In this document: piece by piece, positions 35,301 to 47,300 of the stretch
Layout: every line of letters begins with the position of its first letter
Position numbering within the stretch: position 1 is the stretch's first letter
Origin: Echinometra lucunter
Taxonomy: Eukaryota; Echinodermata; Echinoidea; Camarodonta; Echinometridae
NCBI GenBank assembly: GCA_029962745.1
Contig: CM057169.1
Location: forward strand, 19,801,143 to 19,865,142
DNA length: 64,000 nucleotides
Reading direction: 5' to 3'
The notes under the pieces: generated by a model
The model's database searches: none
Told to the model about the DNA's origin: nothing
Seen by the model: the letters and a program-made list of their open reading frames with translations, nothing else
Position numbers and translations under genes: made by a program

Positions 35301-38300
35301 AATTACAAATAAAACTGAAAATACACTCTTTAAAAAAATCAGTAAAAAAATGACTAGATAAAAGGGTCAGCTGGGTGCAACTAATATACTAGTCTTTTTT
35401 TTTTTTTTTTTACTATATTTCAGTCATTTGTGACTATTTTGTAGTAGTATTTTGACGAGAATGTAGTAACTTTTATGACTAGATATATCAGTTGCACCCA
35501 GCTGACTAGTCATCTAGTCATTTTGACTGATTTGTTTTTAGAGTATACTCGCACGCATGTTGCATACAAGTGAAATGAAGACCACTGGTACATCAGTAAG
35601 TTTTTTCCAAGGGGTTTGGCACCACTTCAATTTCATACTTTTCATCATTCTTTCTCATGTAGCTGCATCTCTTCGAACAGTCTTGATCTTAAATGGCTCA
35701 TCTCCTGATACATTTAGCACCTTCTACTGTAAATTAAAGAAAGGAAAAGGATACTGTATTTTGCAATTTATTTAAGAAGATTTGGCAATAGGATATTCTT
35801 TGGTCAGGACAAGAAACAAAAATAAAAATAAAATGAATAAAAAATAAGAAAAATGATAGTAATGATTAGAATAATTATGACAATAATAATATTGCTGTCA
35901 ATAATGAAAGAAAAAACCGTGAATAATTAAATTAATGAATGAATGGTGATAATCGTTACAGAATTAATCTACTAGCAAAACAACCTCAACAGGAAAGAGC
36001 ATGGTCTTGCCTTGATATTTACGCAGACAAAAAAAAAAAAGAATGTTGTTTTTATGGGGGGGGGGTGTAGCTAGTGGCTGTGTATAAATATACCTACAAA
36101 AGTGTCAAAAGTTGGTTATCACTTTTTCATTTCCTATCTAAAACTGTGGAATCTATAAGTTCATATCAGAGTTGAAGGAAGAAGAAGTAAAAAAAAAAAA
36201 AAAAATTACCAGATATGTCAGGTTTGCTGGCCACCTCTTGAATCTTGGCTTGCGTCTTTGTAGACAGATTCTTCCTGTAAAAGACCTCGTGCTGCAAAAA
36301 ATATAGAGGGAAACTGCATATCAATACACAGATTCATTAATGCAAAGATGGGGAGAAAGTTGACAAAACCAAGGATAACGAAATAAATCACCCCCCCCCC
36401 CTCCCCGCCTGGTCATGTTAGACTCTCCCAATTAACAATGACATACCAAGTTTCTAATTTTGCAGACTTGTCTTTCCGCCCTCTCTGTTTCTGTGAAAAT
36501 GATAAACACTGCTAACTCGGGTGCTCTACATGTATATTTTAAGTTTATAGGCTTATTTAGCAAATTGATTGATAAGTGGTGGAAGGAATTCATTTTGTAA
36601 GAACTGCAGTTGCTTATGAAATGAGGGGCTTAAGAACTACATGTAATGGCCCTCTCAAAATGGGGGTCTTGGGAACCCTTGGGAACGGGATCTAAATGAT
36701 TTTTGAGCTTACAGGACGAGCGATAAAACCAGAGAACGAGCGATTTCAACTGCGTACCATAGGAATGGGTTGGTCAATGAAAAAGATAGGTCTTGAAACG
36801 TTTGGCAAGGCGTGAAAAGGGGGTCTTAAGGGCCGCACATATTAGAATCTAAAAGTTATACGTGAGTGCCCCCAACCCTCCCGGTCCTAACCCTAGTCAG
36901 AATCCACTCTAACAATTATGAGGGGCAGGAGATCACACAAAAGAGTAAACCCAAATATCTAACGTTAGGTCTAACTTTCGATCTAACTTGGATAGACGTT
37001 AGGCTAGCTAAGAAGTTCGGTCTAAGTGAGGTTGAGATAGTGATGAGTGAGGTCTAGATCTAACTGTCACTGTTAGGCCTAACCTAAACAATGTGAACAG
37101 CGAACGCTCCAAGACTAAAAAAAGTCTCAACCCAGATTGAACTTCTTATCTAACTTTAGCTTAGCAACATGTACTATGATGTAAGGTCTATCCAAGTTAG
37201 ATCTAAACTAAAGTTAGACCTAACTTAACAATAACAGTCAACCGTGAGATCTCGATTCATTTTGTTCACTTAACGTTAGGCCTATTTAGCAACTACACTA
37301 ACGTTAACAATAACAGTTAGATCGAGATTCTAACAGTTAATATCAGTCTATATTAAACTTACCACAGAGAAATTTTCCAGCAACCTTTCAGGACAAAATC
37401 AGGACAAAATCAGACAAAACTGTTGTCTAGATACGCTGCATGCAGTAAGCTGGCTGGACGAAAACTTGGACTTTATTTGTGTGTAGCTCTATGAGAGTTT
37501 TTATGCGGTGCGATAAAATTATTTACACGTAAAATCCCATAGAGATTGGTCTACATGAAGAAGAAAGTTTCTTGCCATCAATTAAACAAAGTCGGAGAAA
37601 TGTGACGTCACGCAAATCCTCCACACTGATTGGTTAATGACCTAAGAGTCGTGTGTCGTGCTGGCAAAAATCGCTCACAGAGCGATTTTCTGAAACGGCT
37701 AAAATCGTCGTGCACGACAGTCGGTAATGGTGTCGTGGCAGTGTGCACGATGCCATACGATTTGCATAGAGAGCGATTTTTAAAAAGTCGTTCATGTCGT
37801 CTTGTCGTGTCGTTTTATCGAATGTCGGATCCGGTGTGTGGAGGCCTTTACGTTGAGTTACGTCCGCCGCGGATAGATACGGATAAGTGGACGCAGCACG
37901 GACGCAGGCATCCGCAGGGTCGTAAGTAGACGTAACTGTCCGTAAATAATCCGTAATGAAACGCAAAATTACGGCGCCAAGCGTGCGAAATTTTGAAATT
38001 TTCAAAAATTTCGCAGGGAGTCGCCATGGATGTAGACTTACGCAAGTAACCGTAACTAAACGTAACTATCCGTAAATGAACGTAACTATCCGTAGTTTGG
38101 ACGCAGACCATCCGGGAAAATTTTCACTTCCCGGCCATTTGCGTTCATTCGCGTCCACCGTAAGTATTCGCAATTATCCGCAAGTAAACGTATCAAAACA
38201 CTTACGCCCGCTTACGAACAGTTACGGATGCTGCGGACAATTGCGTCCTTTGACGCATGGGAGCCCCAGCCACCCGTACTGTCTCGTACCGGTTGGGCCT

Positions 38301-41300
38301 CAATAAATTCAATTGCCTCTCTCAGCATCCCACGTGTTTCCTTCTGACCATGGGTGTCGATCCCGGGGGGGGGGGGGATTGGGGATATATCCGATGTGTT
38401 GGCTCAGTAGGTAGAGCGTCCGCCTCACAATCGGGAGGTCGTGGGTTCGAACCCCCGCCGCGTCATACCAAAAGACGTTAAAAGATGGGAGTTGCTGCTA
38501 CCGTCTTTGGCGTTCAAGAATTGAAAGGGATAGAGCAACGTCGATCTGGCGCTGCTCTTTGGCAGCCGGGCCCACGATCAATTGGACAAAAAAGAATTTC
38601 CACTTTCGGACAATAAAATTTGGAGATTTGGAGATCCCCCCGATATTTCAGTCAGAGTAGATGGCCTGTACAATCATCCCCCCCCCCCCCAATAATTCAC
38701 CATGAAAAAAAATGAAAAATTTCATAGTCTCCTGTAACCCTAGAAAAGAAGTAAAGACAAAGACAGAGAGAATAAAGAGCAAAGAAACAATTTTTTAAAA
38801 AGGAAAGGAAAAGGAAAAGGCTTTCAGCCCTCGCTCGCTTCGCTCGCATTTTAAGTATCCCAACTAATGAGGTTATAATACTTTCATTTTGAAAGCAAAT
38901 CGGTTTGCATCTTGTCTTTCCGTGATGCGTACATACATACTTTTCACGGTAGAAGTGATAATTCTTCGTCCAAATACACGATGGAATAAACTATAAGACA
39001 TCTAACTTATATATGTACATTTGGTCACCTCGCTTGCCGAATTCGTTTGCTTTCCCTAACCATCAACCGAGCGCAGCGAGCGAGGAAAAAAAATGATATA
39101 CTATTTTTAATGGTAGAAGTGGCATTTCTTCATCCAAATCACGATGGTATTATCTATGAGATATCTAACTTATACATGTATATTTGGTCACCTCGCTTGT
39201 CGAATGTGTTTGCTCTCCCAAAATATCCTGTATTTAAATATAATACGAGAGAGCGCAGCGAGGAAAAAAAGAGGAAAAAATATGAACTCTCTTTTGTAAA
39301 AGTGATAGTTCTTCCTCAAAATTACATGATGGGTTTAAAGATCTAAATTATATATTTTGGTCACCTCTCTCGCCTGATTCATTCGCTTTCAAAGGCCACC
39401 CTAAATCTTAATAGGCCTATTATACGAGCGAGGGCAGCGAGCTAGGAAAATATATATACTATTTGTAATATGTAAGATGATAATTCTTCATCAAAATACA
39501 TAATGGCCTTTAAGATATCTATTTTGATATATTTGGTCACCTCTCCTACCTACTTCATTTCCTTTCAAAGACTATCCTGTATCTAGATATCAACCGAGCT
39601 AGCGCAGCGAGAGAGGAAAAAATTGATACTGTTTTTTTTATGGTAGAAGTGATAATTCTTCATCAAATGCATGATGGGCTTTAAGGTATCTGAATTATAA
39701 TTTGTTCATCTCACTTGCCAAATGTGTTTGCTTTCCGAAAACATCCTGCATCTGAATATTATACGAGCGAGCGCAGCGAGGAAAAATATACACTCTCTTT
39801 CTTTGTACCATTGTTATTTCACTGTCAAAATACACAAGCAAATAAGCCGAATATGACTTTATTTGGGCACCTTACTCCTTCTTTTTTTTCTTTTTCCCTC
39901 CTTCCTCTTCCCTCTCCTTTCTCTCTCTCTCTCTCTCTCTCTCCCTCTCTCACTTGTCAACAGCGATCGTGATTTTTTTTGGGGGATATGCCCTATTGTG
40001 TCCCCCACCCTCCAATAGTTGGGGGGACGTGCCCCCTGTCCCCCCCCCCCCCCCCCCGGATTAACGCCCATGGACTGTCAACGAAATTAATTCTGTAGAA
40101 ATTGTCGGCGAGGCAGTTGTCACATTATTGTCCAAATAATTCGGAGGAGCAAATATCTAGTCGGAGTAATTGTGGGCGGAGCATAATTATGTCTGCGGAG
40201 CAGATGTCAATTCGGAGCATATGTCGGCTGAGCAAATGTCGTTTCGGAGCATATGTCGGCGGAGCATATGTCGGCGGAGCAAATGTCGGCGGAGCATATG
40301 TCGGCGGAGCATATGTCGGCGGAGCAATTGTCGCGGAGCAATTGTCGCGGAGCACCTGTCGGAATTTTCGGAGCAGTTGTCGGCGGAGCATATGTCGTGT
40401 CACCGTCTTGTGGTATCCATCGAAGCCACCGCTGTGTTCAAGTCTACGGAGAAGGTTTCATAGACTTGTACACAGCGGTGGCTTCGATGAAGAACAAATA
40501 TAGTGTGAATGATTTTTTGTGTGTGTGTGAGCACTTCAACTATCTTACTTTGGTATCTATCGAAGCCACCGCTGAGTTCAAGTCTATGGAGAAGGCTTCA
40601 TAGACTTGTACACAGCGGTGGCTTCGATGAAGAACAAATATAGTGTGAATGATTATTTTTTTGTGCGCATTTCAACTGTCTTACTTTGGTATCCATCGAA
40701 GTCAACCCTGTGTTCAAGTCTATGGAGAAGGTTTCATAGACTTGTACACAGGGGTGGCCTCGATGAAGAACAAAATATATAGTAGGCCTGCAGACGATGG
40801 CCAAAAAGTGGCTTAAAAATAGCTCAACTGGCAACTATTGTATAACAAGCAAATTTTAACTTTTTTTTTGAAAGTTTAGGTCCTGACAATATCCCACTCA
40901 AAAATTACCCAGAAAACGTCCTCGGGAACATGCTCAAATGACGTCATCAAAATGGCGTCCTAAAAGCTGCCATTTTGACTGAGTAATTGTCTTTCACACA
41001 TCACTAATAATAAAAATTGAATTTTTCAGCATGGAAATGATTTTATCTTCCATGATGCAATTTCTCAGATAGCTTAGGTCAGCAGCCATCAGAGTATGCT
41101 TGTTTTCCATTGAACTAGCCAGTCGTAAAGATGCCAAACCCGTTTCCATGGCAACATTAACAGTGAAGTAATAAAAATAACAAAAAAAAATCATGTACTT
41201 GTCCTTATATTACTTGAAATATGATGAAAATGTTGAAATACGTGTATTTCAATGTGTCTTCTTGGTTGTAGTGAAGATTCAACCAAATCAAAGTTTTGAT

Positions 41301-44300
41301 CATGTGAAAATATGGCAGGAATATGGTTGTTGCTATGGTAACAACACCCTGAAATATATCAAAAAATCAGAAAAATGCAAAGTTTTAACGTCCAAGAAAC
41401 CCTTGATTTAGCCTAATATGTATGTCCAGTTATACAAATTCATGGCCACTAGCTGAATCATCTCATGAGGCCTGTATGGGGCACAGGCGGAGATCGGGGG
41501 GGGGGGCAGGATGTGCCCCCATCCCCTAAATTTTTTTGGGGTGCCCCCCGGGCCCCCTTTCTAAAGCTGATTTTAAAATAGGCCTATTTTTATCTATTTT
41601 GTTAGTTTTTTTTTTTAATGTATCTATACACCCCTTTCAAAAAGGTAATGGTAATGAAAATGAATGAATTATTAAACTTTATCAGTTTTGTTAATTCGGG
41701 GGGGGGGGGGATTTCAAATTCACACTTTCCACTCTTTGTCGAGCCACCGAGGTTGAGCGACCTTAGCAGCGTCCGTGCATTCGTAACGCTTATGAAACTT
41801 GAATAACTCTGTAACCCTTTGTCCTCTTGTAACCAAACTTGGATGGTAGATGCCTAGCAGGGACCCTAATGTTATTTGGAGGTCAATGGTCATGTGTGTA
41901 GGTCAAAGGTCAAATGAGGTCAAATCTTCATATTATCGGCAAGTTTCTAATGGAGTTTAAGTATTTAGACTGCCTACACATGCAGGACCTCAATCTTATT
42001 TGGGGTCAAAGTCACGTATGGAGGTCAAAGGTCAAAGGTCAAATAAGTTCAGGTGAAAATGCAAGAGGTAAAAATCTCAGATTTGAATATGACAGAGGTA
42101 GAAATGTCAGAGGTATGTCAGATTAGAAAATGTTGGAGTAAACATGTTACAGGTACAGATATTGAATTACAGAAAGGAAGGGGCACGCGAGATATCTGCC
42201 TTTTTACTTCCATCTTTCATCGTTTCTGCATTATGTAGAACAAAACTAAGTACATGTATGAGTGAGGGGGGGGGATTAAGCATACATGTACAGTTATTGT
42301 AATGAACACTGTAAAAACGATGGTGGGAAAGGCTTTGACTTGTAACAATAGAAGCTGACAAACCATGATGACATACATTCCACACAAGTTCACGATTTAA
42401 ATGTGCACATTCCTCGTCATATAAAGCGTGGTGTACGTGAACAAATGCCTTATTATTTTCCTGATACGTGGAATAGGAAGCAAGCGAATGGAACTAATTC
42501 GATCTTTGTATAGTAGCTCATTGGACACCCTGCGGAATTTACATGTTATCAAAAGAATTACCTCTACTTATTTAGTTAATTGTGTTAGCATATATGCAAA
42601 ACATCAAACATGAATATTTTCTTTCCACTCTGTCATTTCATTAATATTACAATAGTAACTTCCCTGATAGCAGAGAATGGTAAGAATAAAATCATATTTA
42701 CGTCTTTTTAAAGTCGTGTCATACGTCTTATTTACGTATTATATATACGTCTTTAAGACGATATTTTTCACCAGCACACGACGTAAAATAAGACGTCATA
42801 TTTTAACGTCAATTTTACATCATATTGGTCGGAAAAAACGTCTTTATGACCCAAAGGAAGCTCACAGACTGGTAAAAATCACGTCATAAAGACGGTAAAG
42901 CTTCAAAGCTGGTTTATAAAATATTTTAGAATGTACATAACATTATGACGTTTTCTCTTTGTTAATGTTCTAGCCTATAGATCGTCCTATACTAGTCCTA
43001 TATCCTAACATCCTGCATCCTATAGTAACTACTGATGCTTTGTATCGACATTACTATATATATGGACTGTAGTGTAGTGCTTGAAAAAAGCAGTTAGAAA
43101 TTACAATTTCTTGATGCATTCTGAAAAATACCCTGCCAATGACATTAACTGAATGGTGTTCAACATGGAAGTACATTGTTCATTAAATCAGCGGTGCAAT
43201 TATTGAATAAAATGTTAAAATTCAAATGTTATCTTCCTTTTTTCATGAAGTTTAATCATTTCTGGTCATTCATGAATATTCATGAATCACGATCAACTAT
43301 CACAATCATATCACGACGTAAAACTGACGTAAACATGTCATGTTTGAAGAAAGCTGTTATAAAGTGGGAAATAATTGACGTGAAATACGTCTTGTTCTGG
43401 TCTTTTAAAAAAGACGTTAAAGTGGTAAATATTTAACGTAAAATATATGTCATCTTATGTTCAAACAAAATTTGAAAATTTTTGGTTATAAGAGTCATTG
43501 TCGTAAAATAGTCGTGTGTACGACATATGACGTGTGGACCAGTTTATGACCAGGGGAGCGTTTCATGAAGAGTTTTGTCGGTGAAAATCACCGACAAATG
43601 TTATAAGCTACTGAAAATACTCGCATCTGATTGGTTGAAAGCAAATTAGTCGGTGAAAACCACCGACTAATTGTTTCATGAAACGCCCCCCCCCCCCCCC
43701 CCCCCCCCAGTTCTTGACGTCTTAAAGACGCCCGTCTGCTATCAGGGTTATTTCCCATTAATCTCACAAAGAAAACAATGGACATCATCCCACGTTAAAT
43801 TTCTTACGCAGAAGGCGCAATTTACTTATTCAATTGTCACAATTATATTTCACAGTGCATGTGAAGCGGCCAAAGCTTTTCTAATTCAGTATTCGTAGGG
43901 GACCTACCTGTTCTGCAGACGTCAACAAAACGTTTTATTGGACATTTGTAAAACGTTTTCTAAACGTTAAGAAAAAAAAATAAAAACCTTTTATGCATTT
44001 GCTTCCCAGTCTAGGGACTTGCAGAAAACCTTTAGACGTTTTACAAACGTTTTGAGAACGTTCAGAAAACCTTTTAAGAACGTTTAGAAAAACTTGTAAG
44101 AACCTTTTGAGAATATCCAGAAAACCTTTGATAATTATGATTTTAAAAAATACCCTGAAGAGAAGTTCTTTCAGTAGAATCATCTTAATGTTCTATGATA
44201 CTAACAGTCCTCCTGTAATCCTAACAACTCTGTGCCTATATCCTATCCTGTCCTATCCTATATCCTAAACCCATGTACTGAACTCTTGTCAAGTCTTTCT

Positions 44301-47300
44301 ATATTTAGGGACCAGATTGCAATGACCGTTAAAAATAGTTGACGATTGCAATTTTTGAATTTAGACCAAGAAATACCTCTTCGAATTGCATTTTGGGTAT
44401 TACAATTAATGTTTTGAATTATTTTTGCATTATAGAATTTTGCATTACAGAAAGGCCAAAATGGATTGCCATTTATCCTTTTAAAATTATGATTTTGGTC
44501 AATTCTAGGTCTTTTGTGAATATTCATGAATCATGATCGATTACTTTCCAGTCTAAGGACCTAAAGATAACCTTAAGACGTTTTTAAAAACGTTTTAAGA
44601 ACGTTATTTCCAGACGAAGACGTAGCGGACGTTATAAAAAACGTTACGTTCTAAAAACGTTTTGTATTTGCTGGGAAATGAAATATATATTTCATTTATG
44701 ATAACAACCGACTGATTTTTTGTAGAAGAATGTGTTTATTTGTTCATTTGGACATCGGAAAAAAGAAATTTTGTAACAATTCTACATTTGTTGAAGAAGA
44801 GTGTTTTTATTTGCTTATTCATAATGGTTTGGAATTGGACGTTTTTAACACGTTTAATAAACGTTCAGCAAAAAATAGGTCAGGAAAAAACGTTCTGTAC
44901 ACGTTAGGTACCGGACGTTTAATTTTGTAACGTCCGATAACGTTTTACAAACGTTTTGTAAAGAACGTTTTATTTTGTAACTCCATTGACGTTTTAAAAA
45001 CGTTTTCCCAAAAAAAAATGTGCTTTGTGGTAAATGCTAAGTCCGAACTTTGAAGTTATATGTACGTTTTTAAAACGTCCGTTTTAGACGAAGACGTACG
45101 GAACCTCAAAAAACTTTGAGGAAACGTTCTGAAAACGTTATGTGTTTGCTGGGTCTGCTCCGCCAAGATCCATAAGGTAACTTATGCGATTCACAAGGGT
45201 ATTCACTCAGTGCACACTCAGATCGCTCCATTTTGGACTGGTTTCCACGCATACCAATCACTTCACGATTTCCTATTCTGTCGCAGTGGCATCCTAGATC
45301 ATAGAAGCTCCTCCTCCTCCTCCTCCTCCTCCTCCTCCTCCTCCTATCACTACAGACTACAAAATGCTCAAGCATGTCAAGAGGGGCAAGGATATAGCTG
45401 GAAAAGTCGGTAGGATTCTCTATATATACACACATCTGAACGTTGCTAGGCATATGATGTAGTACAGTTGGTCAAACAAGGCAGAAGGTAATTTTCCAAG
45501 CTTGTGATCAGGCTGGGTGGGTTTCACAATCTAACAGCCTTCATCGATGCTGCACTTCCACTTCAAAAGTTGGAGTGATGCTAGATTGAAGGACATGTTG
45601 ACTGGCCAGAACAGATGAAATAATGCTAGCTGGAAAGGAATTCTGTCGATCTATAACAGATAAAGGGTCTTACTCTTGTATGAAGCTCTGCTCCACATCT
45701 TCTCCAATATCCTGAAGATGCTTGGATACAGTGATCGCCAAGAAACAATGGCTGGGAGGTAAACCACCTCTATGATGTGCAGAAAACCTTCACCGAATAT
45801 GATAGTGTGTCAACACAGACCTTAGATTCCCTGACATCCCATATTGAGGGGAAACCTGTACATGTCTTGAAAGATTTCTTGCAAGGAGTAAGCAATCTGT
45901 TACTTTTACTTTCTGGGTAGACTTTGTGATGGTAAAGCAAATCCCCTCGGCTAACATTAAAACTGAAAGAAAAGGAAATTGGCAACTTCATCTCCAAACT
46001 GAAGTGAAAATCCTTCTATACTTGTTCGTGGCTAATCGACAGAACAACGCTTGTTGGGGATTCCTTTTTGCCATGGAGATGCTTTCTTCATTGCCAGATA
46101 GACACAGTTCAAGAAACATTCTTTCAGTACAGATAACATCGGAAAAGTCCAGGGGCATGTAGAGTAGAAAGGACCATCATAAAGAAACCAAAAGTGAGAG
46201 TTGTATCATCGGATTAACAAGAAGAGGGATTGCAGTTCTTAGGTGCCCTTGGCCTTGCATCCATCACATCCTCGGTCCGAACTGTTAGTACTTGAGTTCC
46301 TGAAGTGGAACTAGGCAGACTGCAGCAGACAAGCATGAGCATAGTCAGCCATTAATGGTGACCAGAGACGAGGGTCATGTTAATCAAAATCAAAGCCCAG
46401 TGAAAACAACATGATGAATGCTTTTGATATTAAATCCCACTTCATTCAATCTCGGCAGTGGTTTTGTTGCAATGTCAGAAGTTAGAAGCTCTCTGTCAAA
46501 TGCAGTTACGAAGGACAGTCACTGTATGGTGAATGGCTATGTATGTTCTTGTCTTGATGAAGAGACAGTGGGGACGAAGTCAAAGTTCTCCTATCCCTCT
46601 ATCCCCAAGTCAGGACTTCAGATTATCAAGGATCTGGCGAAACAATGCAAAGGTTAGGCCAGAAATAAGTTTGGCTGCAGTTCCGAGCTACCCTATCATC
46701 ATGATCACGCTTATAACAGTTGTTCCTCGATCTGTGTCACAAGATGGAAGCAAATGCATCACATCCAAGGCTGATTTGCTGTATTGCCTCCGAAATACCT
46801 TGAAATCAGTAGGGCTAACACTCCTTCCAGCAACAAATGATGACACTATCTACAGTACATCGTTGATGGTATAGCAAATTTCAGTCTATGAACATCCAGC
46901 ACATGAAGACTTTGCAAGATGTGGCTGACTCCTTTTTTCCAGAAAGATTGCCAATTACCGGAAAGAGAGCAAGAGGTTCATGTGGTTTTCGGCCACTACG
47001 ACCATGAAGACTATGACACATATCTAAATGGCGAAGAGAGGTCCCAGAGACAAAAGAATGGTGGTGGTAACGTCCACTGAGTTGAAGGGGGTCGGCAACT
47101 CCCTGACTGAAAGTCACTGATGGGAGTATCTGCTAACACGGCTCAACGAGTAACTCATATGTCTCAAGATATCTCAGAGATGGTGGCATATCCCACCATT
47201 TTAAATACCTGAGGCAAATTAGGGTTTATCTTGCTGGAGGCTATTCAGCAGCGGTCATGACCAATTGTGTCTAATCGTTCATACCTCGTTACTAAGGTAG

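Larger units (their letters stand above)
38349..40072. mobile_element. Candidate hAT-like element carrying a SINE and a satellite array
   Basis: Left end CATGGGTGTCGATCCCGG next to a G-tract; right end is the inverse of CATGGGCGTTAATCCGG next to a C-tract. Both resemble the CAGAGGCGTCGATCC termini at 60625. No matching 8-bp TSD was found, so the two ends may belong to different copies. Confidence 0.4.

Noticed and set aside
36960..37330. Telomere-like TTAGG repeats (GTTAGGTCTAAC phrases)
   Set aside because: Irregular, in both orientations and mixed with ATCTAAC; not a tandem telomeric array.
38349..40072. LTR retrotransposon or solo LTR
   Set aside because: The repeated ends are inverted, not direct, and no gag-pol similarity is present.
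40102..40603. Repetitive open frames over the 40.1-kb array
   Set aside because: Same 15-bp unit as at 23.6 kb, open on both strands; no splice or start context and no family similarity.
40414..40780. CRISPR-like palindromic repeats
   Set aside because: The intervals between hairpins are themselves repeated, not unique, and the setting is an intron of an animal gene.
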